64,000 nt of DNA from Paenalkalicoccus suaedae (GCF_006965545.2 NZ_CP041372.2:310001-374000), one strand, 5' to 3'; positions 1-9,383 are shown, numbered from the stretch's first letter. Program-made: numbers and translations. The notes: generated by a model not told the origin, from the letters alone.

Positions 1-2
1 CG

Positions 3-260
3 GAAGGCACTGTTATTGTACCTGAAGGAGAACGAATCGAAGGGAATGTAGTCGTTCGAAACGGTAATATAGAGGTGCACGGTGAAGTTGTCGGAGATAT
101 TACTGTAATAAATGGACGAAGTATGCAGGCTTCGACGCAACAAATCACGGGTGAAATCGAAGAAATAAACGAAATTATGGAACGAATTTGGTTTGAAACA
201 AAAGGGTTCTTCCGTGATGTCTTAACTTTTGGTGATAGAGAGCGTAACGAAGAAGAGTAA
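3..260 (+). CDS. C-terminal part of RsiW-like anti-sigma factor (5' truncated by window)
   Basis: Only the last 85 codons are present; the frame is open from base 3. The residues form a short beta-repeat of bactofilin/polymer-forming look (VPEGERIEGNVVVRNGN, then EVHGEVVGDITVINGR), followed by a helical tail ending in acidic residues (RERNEEE). Tails of this kind are found in RsiW anti-sigma-W proteins of thermophilic and alkaliphilic Bacillaceae, and in Bacillus subtilis rsiW lies directly upstream of cdaA, as here. The membrane segment and the zinc-binding anti-sigma domain would be upstream of the window. The RsiW assignment therefore rests on position and tail resemblance and is an inference. 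Confidence 0.6.
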   Translation, partial: EGTVIVPEGERIEGNVVVRNGNIEVHGEVVGDITVINGRSMQASTQQITGEIEEINEIMERIWFETKGFFRDVLTFGDRERNEEE

Positions 261-261
261 A

Positions 262-290
262 GAGCGTCTCATATAGAGGCGCTTTTTTTT
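262..290 (+). terminator. Rho-independent terminator after rsiW-like gene
   Basis: Inverted repeat GAGCGTCTC / GAGGCGCT (one G-U pair) with a five-base loop, followed by eight T. It starts right after the stop codon and separates the sigma/anti-sigma unit from cdaA. Confidence 0.8.
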
Positions 291-427
291 GTGCCTTTTT
301 TTCACCACTTAGACTCCCTAAATTTTCTTCTCTTTGAAGGGGGCTTGTCCCTCTAATTTGGGAGCTCGTGTGGTATACTATAAACATTATTGTGCACGTA
401 CCAAAAACGTGTAATGGAGGAAGATCC

Positions 428-1246
428 ATGCTTGAAGAAGTTACTATATTAGACGTTATCACGATCATCGTGGACATTGTCCTCGTTGCATACGTGATTT
501 ATAAATTAATTATGATTATTCGTGGGACCAGAGCGGTCCAGCTTGTAAAAGGTATTACCGTTATTTTAGCTGTTTGGTTTCTAAGTGGCTTCTTAGGGTT
601 AAACACGTTGCAATTTATCATGCAACAGGCCGTTACATATGGTCTCCTGGCCATTATCATTATCTTCCAGCCCGAGCTCAGACGCGCGCTTGAGCAGTTA
701 GGTCGAGGCCGATTCTTTTCTAGCAGTGGTGGGGAGAATGAGCAGGAGGTCAAGGAGAATATTGAGCACTTGATCAACGCGTCCAAGTACATGGGTAAGC
801 GTCGCATTGGTGCGCTTATCACGCTTGAGCGCGACACGGGGATGAGTGATTACGTGGAGACAGGGATTGCGATGAACGCCAAGCTCACCTCTGAGCTGCT
901 CATCAACGTCTTTATCCCTAATACACCGCTACACGACGGCGCCGTGATCATCAAAAACGATGAGATCTTAGCTGCTGGATGCTATTTACCTTTATCAGAA
1001 AATCCATTTATTTCGAAAGAATTAGGTACACGCCATAGAGCGGCGCTTGGCGTCTCCGAAGTATCAGACGCTATTACGATCGCAGTGTCAGAAGAAACGG
1101 GGTCGATTTCGGTTGCCATGGAAGGGGACCTTCATCGCAACGTAGACGAAGCAGCGCTCCGAAAGCTTTTAGTAAACGGGCTTTTTAAGCAAGAAAATGG
1201 TGGCTCATCCCGTTGGCAGTGGGGAGGGAAGAAGAAAAATGGATAA
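428..1246 (+). CDS. cdaA: Diadenylate cyclase CdaA (c-di-AMP synthase)
   Basis: 272-residue membrane enzyme that joins two ATP into cyclic di-AMP, the essential second messenger for potassium and cell-wall control in Firmicutes. Three hydrophobic segments fill about the first 80 residues, then a linker and a DAC domain. The DAC signature is clear: LHDGAVII (DGA near residue 171) and GTRHRAALG (RHR near residue 203). Start chosen at ATG 428 behind TGGAGG; an in-frame start 60 bases upstream has no ribosome binding site. It overlaps cdaR by 8 bases, and glmM follows, the conserved order cdaA-cdaR-glmM. The product is presumably read by the c-di-AMP riboswitch ahead of kdp at 46 kb. Confidence 0.97.
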   Translation: MLEEVTILDVITIIVDIVLVAYVIYKLIMIIRGTRAVQLVKGITVILAVWFLSGFLGLNTLQFIMQQAVTYGLLAIIIIFQPELRRALEQLGRGRFFSSSGGENEQEVKENIEHLINASKYMGKRRIGALITLERDTGMSDYVETGIAMNAKLTSELLINVFIPNTPLHDGAVIIKNDEILAAGCYLPLSENPFISKELGTRHRAALGVSEVSDAITIAVSEETGSISVAMEGDLHRNVDEAALRKLLVNGLFKQENGGSSRWQWGGKKKNG

Positions 1247-2639
1247 ACTGTTTGCAAAAAAATGGTTTATTAAACTAAGCTCTATTGTTATCGCCGTCAT
1301 GCTGTTCTTGATGGTGAACTTAGATAATGCGAACAATCAACCTGGCGGAATTCCAGGAATCACAGAAGGTTCCAGAACAATGGAGGACGTGCCATTAAAC
1401 ATTTATTACGATGAAGAAGCGTATGTATTAACCGATGCACCTGAAACGGTGCAAGTAACGCTTCGAGGACCTGAGACAGCTTTAACTAGATCGCAAATTT
1501 TACAAGGGCAGCAGGAGCTTTACATTGATCTTGAGGATCGTGAAGCAGGCGTACATTACGAGCGTGTTCAGTTTAGGGGCTATCCAAATGACGTGCGAGT
1601 GTCAGTTGTGCCAATGTCTGTTCGAATTGAAATTCAAGAGCGTCAGACATCCTCTTTCCCAGTGGAAGTAGAAATCGTCAATGAAGGGGAAATTGAAGAG
1701 GGCTACGTTGTTGGAACACCTACCGTAGAGCCTAGCACGGTAGATGTCACGGCTGCGTCCGGTGTCTTAGAGCAAGTGGCATCGGCTCGCGTAACCGTTG
1801 ATTTAGCAGAGCGTAGTCAGGCCTTTACCGATTCTGTGGCAGTCGAGCTTTATGATAGCAATGGTAGATTGCTAGAGGTAAACGCGAGTCCGCCAGCTGT
1901 AGAAGTGACGGTACCGATAACGAGTCCAAATAAAGAAGTGCCAGTACGCGTAGGTAGGAATGGCGCATTACCTGAAGGCCTAGCTATTGATTCATTGACG
2001 GTCGTCCCTGAGATGGTAACGATTTTTGGACCTGTTGATATTATTAATGGAATCACGTTTATCGATGTCCCATCTATTGATTTAGATGATATCGAAGGTG
2101 ATACGCAAATTGAGGTAGACGTGCCCGTCCCAGAGGGTGTCGAACGCGTAGAGCCGGAGCAAGTTACGGTAGACATTGAGACAACAACCGAAGAAGAGCG
2201 CGTCTTCTCTGACTTTGAAATTGAGCTAGAGGGACAAGCACCAGATCAGCTAATCTTCTTCGATTCTCCTTTAAATGGAGAGTTAGACCTTGTTATTAAT
2301 GGCAGTCCTGATATACTAGAACGGTTGGAGCGCTCGAATTTACGCGCTTACATTAATGTTGAAGGATTAGAACCTGGCGAATATAATTTACCAATACAGT
2401 TTAGCGGACCTCAAAATATCCGCTTCGCCCAAATGGGTCAAACGGTCGAAATCATTGTTTCTGACGAAGAGAATGAGCAAGCTTTAGCACCATCAGTCGA
2501 AACAAATGATGCAACGAATCCTGAGGATGAACTAGAGGATGAGGAAGAGACCGATGCAGGTGAAGAGGACGAAGCGCCTTCTGAGGAAGGAAATGAGGAC
2601 CAAACGTCTGCAAATAATACCGTAACGAACGATTCATAA
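1239..2639 (+). CDS. cdaR: CdaR (YbbR-domain regulator of CdaA)
   Basis: 466 residues: one N-terminal membrane anchor (about residues 10-30, [13 protein letters not shown]) and four YbbR repeats exposed outside the cell, the arrangement of CdaR, which binds and modulates CdaA. Start set at ATG 1239 behind GGGGAGGGA, inside the end of cdaA, so the two are translationally coupled. The last ~60 residues form a strongly acidic, low-complexity tail (runs of E and D). An acidic extracellular tail fits proteins of alkaliphiles and halophiles; a role for it is not known to me. Confidence 0.93.
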   Translation: MDKLFAKKWFIKLSSIVIAVMLFLMVNLDNANNQPGGIPGITEGSRTMEDVPLNIYYDEEAYVLTDAPETVQVTLRGPETALTRSQILQGQQELYIDLEDREAGVHYERVQFRGYPNDVRVSVVPMSVRIEIQERQTSSFPVEVEIVNEGEIEEGYVVGTPTVEPSTVDVTAASGVLEQVASARVTVDLAERSQAFTDSVAVELYDSNGRLLEVNASPPAVEVTVPITSPNKEVPVRVGRNGALPEGLAIDSLTVVPEMVTIFGPVDIINGITFIDVPSIDLDDIEGDTQIEVDVPVPEGVERVEPEQVTVDIETTTEEERVFSDFEIELEGQAPDQLIFFDSPLNGELDLVINGSPDILERLERSNLRAYINVEGLEPGEYNLPIQFSGPQNIRFAQMGQTVEIIVSDEENEQALAPSVETNDATNPEDELEDEEETDAGEEDEAPSEEGNEDQTSANNTVTNDS

Positions 2640-2689
2640 TAGTAGGAACGACAGATTCAATTTTCTATCATACTGAAGGAGCGATAAGG

Positions 2690-4045
2690 ATGGGGAAATT
2701 TTTTGGAACCGATGGCGTGCGAGGACTTGCTAATAAAGAGCTCACACCAGAGCTTGCATTTAAGCTAGGCCGCCTCGGAGGCTACGTGTTAACGAAGGAA
2801 ACCGAGAAACCGAAAGTGTTAATCGGGCGCGACACGCGCATCTCCGGTCATATGCTTGAGAGCGCACTGATCGCGGGACTACTCTCAATCGGCGCAGAGG
2901 TTATGCGTTTAGGTGTTATCTCAACGCCTGGAGTTGCGTATTTAACGAAAGCACTTAGCGCCAACGCTGGTGTCATGATCTCAGCCTCTCACAACCCGGT
3001 TGAAGACAACGGCATCAAGTTTTTTGGCTCAGATGGCTTTAAGCTATTAGACGCACAGGAAGCGGAGATTGAGGAACTATTAGAGCAGGACGAAGATACA
3101 CTGCCACGCCCTACGGCTGGCGGCATCGGCTCTGTGAGTGACTACTTCGAAGGTGGTCAAAAGTATCTACATTATCTCAAGCAAACTGTTGAGCACGATT
3201 TCTCGGGACTTCACATTGCTTTAGACTGTGCACACGGATCTGCGTCACCGCTTGCTAATCACTTATTTGCGGATTTAGAAGCGGACGAGATTTCATGCAT
3301 TGGTTCTTCACCAAACGGCTTAAACATCAATGACGGCGTGGGCTCTACTCACCCACAGGCGCTTGTAGACCTTGTAAAAGAGAAGGGTGCAGACATTGGT
3401 TTAGCATTTGATGGAGATGCTGATCGCCTGATTGCGGTGGACGAAAAAGGTGAGATCGTAGACGGCGACCAAATTATGTACATTTGTGCGAAGTACCTGA
3501 AAGATAAAGGTGACTTAAACTACAAGACACTCGTTACAACGGTTATGAGTAACCTTGGACTTTATAAAGCGCTTGAGCGAGAAGGCATTGAGACGAAGAA
3601 AACAGCAGTCGGAGATCGTTACGTGATGGAAGAGATGCGTAACGGCGGTTATAATATCGGTGGCGAGCAGTCCGGCCATATTATTTTCCTCGATCACACA
3701 ACAACTGGTGACGGTCTTTTATCTGCGCTTCAGCTTGTGCAAATTTTAAAGGCAAGCGGCAAGAAGCTGTCAGAGCTTGCTGGCGAAATGCCAACGTATC
3801 CGCAAAAGCTTGTTAACGTGCGTGTTACGGATAAGAATGCGCTCTTTAACAGTAGCGTCATCGCTGATGAGATCCGCGCAGTTGAGCAGGAAATGCAGGG
3901 CGAGGGTCGCATTCTTGTGCGCCCATCCGGCACAGAGCCTCTCGTACGCGTTATGGTGGAAGCGCCGAGCATTGAGGTGTGTGACAAGTATGTTGGTCAC
4001 ATCGTGGATGTAGTAAAGCGTGAGCTAGGTTCGGTGGAAGTATAA
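2690..4045 (+). CDS. glmM: Phosphoglucosamine mutase GlmM
   Basis: 451 residues, full length for the family. Interconverts glucosamine-6-phosphate and glucosamine-1-phosphate on the way to UDP-GlcNAc and peptidoglycan. Visible features: the active-site phosphoserine loop ISASHNP (Ser100), the magnesium loop DGDADR near residue 240, the sugar-binding GGEQSGH near residue 325 and the C-terminal phosphate-binding [12 protein letters not shown]. Start ATG follows GGAGCGATAAGG. Known partner of the CdaA/CdaR complex in Bacillus; here it closes the cdaA-cdaR-glmM unit, while glmS is displaced by 13 kb. Confidence 0.98.
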   Translation: MGKFFGTDGVRGLANKELTPELAFKLGRLGGYVLTKETEKPKVLIGRDTRISGHMLESALIAGLLSIGAEVMRLGVISTPGVAYLTKALSANAGVMISASHNPVEDNGIKFFGSDGFKLLDAQEAEIEELLEQDEDTLPRPTAGGIGSVSDYFEGGQKYLHYLKQTVEHDFSGLHIALDCAHGSASPLANHLFADLEADEISCIGSSPNGLNINDGVGSTHPQALVDLVKEKGADIGLAFDGDADRLIAVDEKGEIVDGDQIMYICAKYLKDKGDLNYKTLVTTVMSNLGLYKALEREGIETKKTAVGDRYVMEEMRNGGYNIGGEQSGHIIFLDHTTTGDGLLSALQLVQILKASGKKLSELAGEMPTYPQKLVNVRVTDKNALFNSSVIADEIRAVEQEMQGEGRILVRPSGTEPLVRVMVEAPSIEVCDKYVGHIVDVVKRELGSVEV

Positions 4046-4071
4046 CGTACGATTGATTATGGACAGAAAAT

Positions 4072-4103
4072 GCAGCAACTCTCTTTGGGGGTTGCTGTTT
4101 TTT
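4072..4103 (+). terminator. Terminator after glmM
   Basis: AGCAACTCTCTTTGGGGGTTGCT forms a 6-7 bp stem and is followed by a T-rich run (TGTTTTTTG). Placed 26 bases past the glmM stop. Confidence 0.8.
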
Positions 4104-4191
4104 GTGTGCAGATTGATGAAGTGCAAACTAGGATAGAGCAGCTCTTCGAGCTAGGTTTATAAAATGCAAACTTAGTTTTAACAATACCTCT

Positions 4192-4345
4192 TCGAGCTGT
4201 CAGCCCTATGGACACCCTGCGACATCCATAGGGTCAGTGTCTGAGCCTACTCGTCAGGCAAGGGCAGCCTTCCTGCGTGGTCTCATCCCCTGCCTATTCC
4301 TATGGATTGTCTTCGGATGTCCTCCGGGTCTGCCAGCTCTGCGTG
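4192..4345 (-). repeat. MITE-like structured repeat, copy 1 (degenerate)
   Basis: The reverse complement matches the elements at 11189-11368 and 28352-28530 over about 150 bases. Shared landmarks are GAGCTGGCAGA, GGAGGACAT, ACAATCCATAGGAATAGGCA, CTGACGAGTAGGCTCAGAC, CTATGGATGTCG and GGGCTGACAGCTCG. The outer arms pair with each other (GAGCTG/CAGCTC, ATCCATAGG/CCTATGGAT). This copy has lost the clean TTTAAATC ends. It lies between convergent genes (glmM and the serine hydrolase). Confidence 0.75.
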
Positions 4346-4495
4346 CTAGTGAACCAAATGCCATTATTGATGCTTCAGTTGAAGAGGTATATAGGGAAGT
4401 TTAGCTTCGTGTAGGGGAGATAGCATCCGTTTTACATGGATTGCTACTTGGATAAGTGGCACTTTAGCAATTGAAGTAGTCGTTTTAGGGTGGGG

Positions 4496-4604
4496 GTGAA
4501 CTATAGGGAGGGAGAATGAACGGTGTACAGATTTTATGAACCGTATGGAGAAAGAATGAACGGTACTCAAAATTTATGAACCGTATAGAAAAAGAATGAA
4601 CCAT
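4496..4604 (+). repeat. Six-unit 20-bp tandem array (RTGAACSGT family)
   Basis: The motif GTGAAC/ATGAACGGT/ATGAACCGT starts at 4496, 4516, 4536, 4556, 4576 and 4596, i.e. exactly every 20 bases. Units alternate between a type ending in TTTT and a type ending in GGAGAAAGA. It lies in the glmM-hydrolase gap. A single related unit (GAATGAACCATCT) occurs at about 46414. Confidence 0.75.
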
Positions 4605-4651
4605 CTTACATACTACACAAAGATTCAACAAGTAGAAGTTTTGCTTACTTA

Positions 4652-4675
4652 AAAACCCCCAGCTCGCTGGGGGGC
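4652..4675 (-). terminator. Terminator of the serine hydrolase gene
   Basis: CCCCCAGC-TC-GCTGGGGG hairpin with an A-run on the left, which is a T-run on the reverse strand, just past the stop of the reverse gene at 4685. Confidence 0.85.
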
Positions 4676-4684
4676 AGGGTTCAC

Positions 4685-5683
4685 CTATTTTTCTAACATA
4701 GCCTCGATCTCCTTAAGCATCTCATACGCGCCTTCGGAATGATTGGAGCAGACGACGATTGTCTGTCTGTTGCTTGGGGTGAAGGTGGCGCGGTAGTTGA
4801 CGCCGGGGTCGTAGCCCATCTGAATCATAGTCTGGGCGCGGCCGTCCGCAACGACCATATAGCCACCGTAGCCATAAAACACGTCGTCATCGACTTGGAC
4901 GTGAGGTGTCATGAGTGTCTCCGTCATACGTGCGGATAGTAGTTTACCATCTAGAAGCGCCTCCCAAAACAGCGCGATATCTCCCGCCGTTACATAGGCG
5001 CCACCGTCAGGACCGCCCTTTGCTGGGAGAGAAAAAATGTTGGAGGTAAATCGACCATCTGGTTGCTCCACGTAGCCTGTGGCAACTTCGCTAGGTAAAT
5101 CATCTGCCTCAAAGTAGCCGGAGCGCGTCATGCCTGCAGGTGTAAACACATGCTTTTCCACATAATCAGTAAAAGGAATGTCACTCGCCTGTTCGATCAC
5201 AAGCCCGAGCAAAACGTAGCCGGAGTTGTTGTAGGCAAAGGTGCTACCAGGCTTACCTTGCATTGGCTCATGCTGAAATAGTGGCAAAAAATCCTTCGGA
5301 CGGCGCACGTGATACATTGGCACCTGCTCCCACAGCTCGGCAAAGTCGTCCATCACCTCTTCGTTAAAATAATCAGGCACCATCGCCGTATGCGTAAGCA
5401 AATGATGGAGCGTGATCTCCTCATCGAAATGGGGAAAAGGAATATCCAGATACTCGGTGAGGCGCGTCTCAAACGTGAGCTTGCCGCTCTCCACCAACTG
5501 ACAAATTGCCACCGCCGTAAAGATTTTACTACCAGACGCGATAGAAAATCGAGTAGACGCTCGATTTAGTGTGCGTTCCGCTCGCTGCGCGTAGCCGAAT
5601 CCTTTCGAATATAGCTCTTTTCCACACCGTGATACATGTACCGTTCCTGAGAAGCCTTCATTGTTTAACTGATTCCAATCCAT
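4685..5683 (-). CDS. Beta-lactamase/PBP-fold serine hydrolase
   Basis: 332 residues of the class-C beta-lactamase/D-alanyl-D-alanine carboxypeptidase-like superfamily. The nucleophile tetrad SGSK is near residue 52 (SIASGSKIF), and the YNNSGY element near residue 145 provides the second motif. No signal peptide is visible, so it is probably cytoplasmic, like many esterase-like members. Start ATG follows AGGAGGACGATTAT. Monocistronic with its own terminator. True beta-lactam hydrolysis cannot be inferred; substrates of this branch are mostly unknown. Confidence 0.85.
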   Translation of the reverse strand: MDWNQLNNEGFSGTVHVSRCGKELYSKGFGYAQRAERTLNRASTRFSIASGSKIFTAVAICQLVESGKLTFETRLTEYLDIPFPHFDEEITLHHLLTHTAMVPDYFNEEVMDDFAELWEQVPMYHVRRPKDFLPLFQHEPMQGKPGSTFAYNNSGYVLLGLVIEQASDIPFTDYVEKHVFTPAGMTRSGYFEADDLPSEVATGYVEQPDGRFTSNIFSLPAKGGPDGGAYVTAGDIALFWEALLDGKLLSARMTETLMTPHVQVDDDVFYGYGGYMVVADGRAQTMIQMGYDPGVNYRATFTPSNRQTIVVCSNHSEGAYEMLKEIEAMLEK

Positions 5684-5944
5684 ATAATCGTCCTCCTGAA
5701 TGTGTGTAAGTTGTTTTATTAGCTCGCACTATAGCTACACATTCAGTTAGCCTTTTCACATTTGATAGCGAATCATAGCGATCTCCTCCTATTCTGCATC
5801 TAGTATAGCAAGATGTGCTTTAGTGTCGCAATAATCAGATTATTATTGTGGGGGAAACTGTGAAAAGGTCCTGCAAAGTGAGAGAGGCTGGGATATGACG
5901 TGTAATTTGGTGGAAGTGAAGCGAATCGCCCGGGGCGCCTATCC

Positions 5945-6385
5945 TCACTCTTCCTCCGCCACCACAATCGTGCTAATCTCCATGACCACATTACCAAACT
6001 CATCCTCCTCTAACGGCTCTTCGCTCACATGTCGATAAAAGAACGCAGCTATATCAAGGTCGGTTAAAATGTGTACCAAGTCATCTCCAGCAGCCTCCAC
6101 CATTTCTCCAAGCTCCTCCACCGAGAGAGTTTCGCCACTTTCACTCGAGATAGCCACATCGTCCAGCTCGCTCGCAATCGTAGGCCAATAATCGTCGAAG
6201 GCATAGCCATTTTCATTAGCGAATTCCTCATACGCATCGCTAACCGTCATCATCAGTGCACCTTCATTTACCTCCAACGCATGAGCCTCTACTAGCTCTT
6301 CTTCAGAAACAACGTCACTCTCTTCGCTCGAATTCTGACATCCAACTACGAAGATCAACGCCACAAATAGTAAGCCCTTACCCAT
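5945..6385 (-). CDS. Putative lipoprotein, acidic, unknown function
   Basis: 146 residues. A hydrophobic signal of about 15 residues ends in VVGC, a lipobox with Cys at about residue 16, followed by Asn-Ser and an acidic mature domain rich in E and D. The start was placed at the ATG behind GGAGGTGATTGGT (start codon at 6385); a slightly longer reading frame has no ribosome binding site. I recognise no domain. The 260 bases between it and the hydrolase hold no visible gene. Confidence 0.7.
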   Translation of the reverse strand: MGKGLLFVALIFVVGCQNSSEESDVVSEEELVEAHALEVNEGALMMTVSDAYEEFANENGYAFDDYWPTIASELDDVAISSESGETLSVEELGEMVEAAGDDLVHILTDLDIAAFFYRHVSEEPLEEDEFGNVVMEISTIVVAEEE

Positions 6386-6481
6386 ACCAATCACCTCCAG
6401 AATCATTTGTTTCTTACCTACTTAGACGTGGAAATCAATATCCAGTTACATAACAAAAACACACGAAGCTAAAAAATCTAT

Positions 6482-6528
6482 TTGACAAATCCAATTATTA
6501 GTTATAGGGTTAGTTACATAAGTAATGA
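6482..6528 (+). promoter_or_regulatory. Promoter and possible operator of the GntR/ABC operon
   Basis: TTGACA at 6482 with TAGGGT or TATAGG about 15-17 bases downstream, then TTACATAAGTAA (6514-6525), a short palindrome placed where an autoregulating YtrA-type repressor could bind. The palindrome assignment is inferred. Confidence 0.5.
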
Positions 6529-6544
6529 ACAAAGGAGGTTGCCA

Positions 6545-6907
6545 ATGAGTGAATCATTTCAAGAGGGCAGTCCGATTTTTCATCAAGTGGAAAAGCGAAT
6601 CTCTGACAACATTGTTAGCGGGAAGCTAAAAACGGACGATCAAGTACCAAGTACAAATCAGTTTGCAAAGCACTATCAAATTAACCCTGCGACTGCGGCG
6701 AAGGGAATTAATATGCTCGTGGATCGAGGAATTTTGTATAAAAAGCGAGGTGTCGGCATGTTTGTAGCAGAAGGAGCACGCGAAAAATTAATCGGAGAGA
6801 GGCAACAGCTCTTTTACGAAAAGTACGTCTTACCAATGCTTGACGAGGCAAAGCAGATTGATGTCTCAAAGGACGAGATTAAAAACATGATTGATGGAGG
6901 CGAATAG
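6545..6907 (+). CDS. YtrA-type GntR-family repressor
   Basis: 120 residues: a winged helix-turn-helix (about residues 10-75; VPSTNQFAKHYQINPATAAKG is the recognition region) and a short helical tail, typical of the YtrA subfamily, which usually represses the ABC genes next to it. Start ATG 6545 follows AAAGGAGG at 6531-6538. The stop TAG is followed at once by the ATPase start at 6909. A second YtrA-type regulator heads a similar operon at 49.5 kb. Confidence 0.88.
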   Translation: MSESFQEGSPIFHQVEKRISDNIVSGKLKTDDQVPSTNQFAKHYQINPATAAKGINMLVDRGILYKKRGVGMFVAEGAREKLIGERQQLFYEKYVLPMLDEAKQIDVSKDEIKNMIDGGE

Positions 6908-6908
6908 G

Positions 6909-7778
6909 ATGATCATTTCATGCGAAAACGTAACGAAGACAGTCAAAGGAGAGCCCATCTTAAAAGATTTTAGCTGGCAGGTGGAGTCACCTGGAATCTA
7001 TGCGGTGCTCGGGCCGAACGGCGCTGGTAAAACAACGATGATGCAAATTCTTGCCGGATTAACATTAGTCGATAGTGGGACAGTGAACGTGCATGGCGAA
7101 TCGCCAATTGAGAACGAGCAAGTACTCTCCAACATTTGTTTCATCCAAGAAAGTGATAATTTTAAGCCTACTTTAACGGTCGGAGAGGTCGTGAAGATTG
7201 TCCAGCCATTCTATCCAAACTGGAAACAGGATTTGATAGAAGCGTTGCTAGAACGATTCCAGCTACCTAAAAAACGCAAATTAAATCAGCTCTCCAAAGG
7301 GATGGCATCTGCGTTAAATATGTCGATCGGGATCGCAAGCCGTGCGCCACTAACGATCTTTGATGAGCCGTATATCGGCATGGATGCAGGAGCGCGCAAG
7401 CAAATTTACCAAGTGCTTTTAGAGGACTATATGGAGCATCCGCGCACCATTCTATTTTCTACCCATTTTATAGACGAGACCGAGAATCTGTTTGAGTCAG
7501 TTTGTATGCTGAAGTCGGGAAGGAAGGTGTTCGAAGAAAAAATTAGCTCGCTACATGAGCGAGTAAAACGCGTGCGTGGCGAGGAGCAAGCCGTTCGTGC
7601 CTATGCGAAGCTCGGCCAACTGCTACACATCTCTGACTTTTTTGAGGAAACAACTGCGATCGTGATGTTCTCAGAAGGAGAGACACCAACTCCTTCACCT
7701 GAGCTTCAAGAAGAGCCTGTTTCTCTACAGGATTTCTACATTCATTTTACAGATAGCTTGAAGGAGGAAGTCCAATGA
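6909..7778 (+). CDS. ABC transporter ATP-binding protein (YtrB/BcrA-like)
   Basis: 289 residues. Walker A GPNGAGKTT near residue 37, a shortened ABC signature LSKGMAS near residue 135 and Walker B LTIFDEPYIGMD near residue 155. The C-terminal 80 residues are a divergent regulatory extension. It pairs with the membrane protein that overlaps its stop by 4 bases. The first ATG of a longer frame lies inside the regulator gene; the start at 6909 is better placed. Likely an exporter ATPase responding to cell-wall or membrane stress, by analogy with YtrA-linked systems. Confidence 0.88.
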   Translation: MIISCENVTKTVKGEPILKDFSWQVESPGIYAVLGPNGAGKTTMMQILAGLTLVDSGTVNVHGESPIENEQVLSNICFIQESDNFKPTLTVGEVVKIVQPFYPNWKQDLIEALLERFQLPKKRKLNQLSKGMASALNMSIGIASRAPLTIFDEPYIGMDAGARKQIYQVLLEDYMEHPRTILFSTHFIDETENLFESVCMLKSGRKVFEEKISSLHERVKRVRGEEQAVRAYAKLGQLLHISDFFEETTAIVMFSEGETPTPSPELQEEPVSLQDFYIHFTDSLKEEVQ

Positions 7779-8458
7779 ATATCTACCAATCCATCTTACG
7801 TGTTCAATTAAACGAGGTAGGAAAGTCGTTGCGCATTTTTTGGTCGATCTGGCTACTCATTCTCATTATTTCTTACATCGTGGCAACACTTGGGGCTATC
7901 GAAGAATTCTTCTTTGTAAGCTTTGTACCAGCAATCGTATGGATCGCCATCTATAGCTTTAAAGCTGTGAGTAGTGACCTCCCTTACGTATTAAAGCTCG
8001 GAGCGAGCAGACAGCAACTCATCGTCGCAGCAGCCATTTTAGTAGCTGGCTTATCGATACTAATGACAGGGCTACACTTTATTTTCACAGAGTTATTTAG
8101 CTTCTTAGCGACCAACATAGAGGCGATTCAACCGATTATCCTCATTAATTGGGCAACCGGCGACTCGCTGACCATTTTTCATTCCCTTCTATTAGACCTT
8201 ATCGTGAGCATGGTTATCGGAAGCATCATGGTACTATTTGCAGTACTGTACGTTCGATTCGGCAAGCTACCTATGTACCTAGCTGGAGCCATCGTTGTCG
8301 TATCCATGCCTATCCCAGCCGTACACGAGCGTGTATTCCAATGGCTCACAACCATTCAGAGTGGAGAAATTCTCGTAAGCCTACTCGTATTTATTATTAC
8401 AGCAATTTCCTGTATCATCATCAGTAAGCAAATGATTCTAAAAGCTTCCTTGAGGTGA
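7775..8458 (+). CDS. ABC-2 type permease, six-helix membrane protein
   Basis: 227 residues with about six hydrophobic segments (around 20-40, 45-65, 85-105, 130-155, 165-185, 200-220) and almost no soluble part. The ATG overlaps the ATPase stop (ATGA-type junction) and is preceded by AAGGAGGAAGTCCA. It is the likely membrane partner of the ATPase; the substrate is unknown. Confidence 0.8.
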   Translation: MNIYQSILRVQLNEVGKSLRIFWSIWLLILIISYIVATLGAIEEFFFVSFVPAIVWIAIYSFKAVSSDLPYVLKLGASRQQLIVAAAILVAGLSILMTGLHFIFTELFSFLATNIEAIQPIILINWATGDSLTIFHSLLLDLIVSMVIGSIMVLFAVLYVRFGKLPMYLAGAIVVVSMPIPAVHERVFQWLTTIQSGEILVSLLVFIITAISCIIISKQMILKASLR

Positions 8459-8462
8459 TCGT

Positions 8463-9281
8463 ATGCAAGCAATTTGGGACAAACGTAGCGAGGATCCTTT
8501 TACATTAGCTCCTATTACGTTAGAAGAAATTAAGCAAGTCGAGCAGACGATTCAACGATCGTTTCCACACGAATATATCGCCCAGATCCTCGAGAAAAAC
8601 GGTGGTGTGACACGCTTTAATGCGATACGCACCGGCCAGCCGACAGAGTGGGCGGAGGATCACGTCAACGTCGAATTCATTTACGGCATCGGCAAAAACG
8701 AAGGTATCCTAGACTCTCCCTACTTCATCAAGGAGTGGGGACTACCGGAGGACGTTCTCCTGCTAACAGGAACTGGCCACGCATGGATCGTACTCGATTA
8801 TCGAACGCCAGGCCAAGAGCCACACATATCCTACATCGACGTCGAATCAGAGCAAGACTTCATCATCGCAGGCAGCTTTAAGGACTTCGTCAGCCGCCTC
8901 TATGTGCACGAATACGACGATGAAGAACTCGAAGACGACCACTACTCTTGGACAGAAACGCAGGCCGAAGAGATTTTAAAAGAGAAGGATATTGAAACGG
9001 CATTCCCCTTGATTCACTTTTTTAACTACCACACAGTTAGTACCTCGTGGTGGCTTGGACAACTAGAAAAGCTAGCACAAACGTGTGGTACACATTTTCA
9101 AGACTTGGTAGCGGAATCACTTTTCGTCATTAGCGATCTGTATTTAGATGCTGACCGAGAGCACTTAAGGCGAATAGCTGAACAACTCGACCACACCAAT
9201 CCTGACGTGAGACATTGGTTGACACTAATGGAAGAAAACATAGCACGGGAGGAAAGAGGGGAACAAGATAAGGAATCTTGA
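8463..9281 (+). CDS. SMI1/KNR4 (SUKH) family protein
   Basis: 272 residues. The N-terminal ~150 residues match the SUKH fold: ITLEEIKQVEQTIQRSFPHEYIAQILEKNGG, then hydrophobic strands and GSFKDFVSRL. The rest is helical and may be a repeat-type extension. The gene starts 4 bases after the permease stop with its own GAGGTGATC, so it is the last gene of the GntR/ABC operon. SUKH proteins are often immunity proteins against secreted toxins, but no toxin gene is nearby; a housekeeping role is equally possible. Confidence 0.78.
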   Translation: MQAIWDKRSEDPFTLAPITLEEIKQVEQTIQRSFPHEYIAQILEKNGGVTRFNAIRTGQPTEWAEDHVNVEFIYGIGKNEGILDSPYFIKEWGLPEDVLLLTGTGHAWIVLDYRTPGQEPHISYIDVESEQDFIIAGSFKDFVSRLYVHEYDDEELEDDHYSWTETQAEEILKEKDIETAFPLIHFFNYHTVSTSWWLGQLEKLAQTCGTHFQDLVAESLFVISDLYLDADREHLRRIAEQLDHTNPDVRHWLTLMEENIAREERGEQDKES

Positions 9282-9383
9282 TAGAGGCTTTTTGCTGCTG
9301 ATGTACTGTATTTAATAGGGTGTGTAAATAGCTCTAATGAAAGTGTAGCAGAAGTAAAAGATTCAGTAGTCGCAGTTGCAGAT

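Noticed and set aside
175-477. 100-codon reverse frame over the rsiW-cdaA gap
   Set aside because: It covers a terminator and the cdaA ribosome binding site; no homology-like sequence and no start signal.
4685-5683. True secreted beta-lactamase
   Set aside because: No signal peptide is seen and the motifs are those of the broad serine-hydrolase family, whose members often do not attack beta-lactams.
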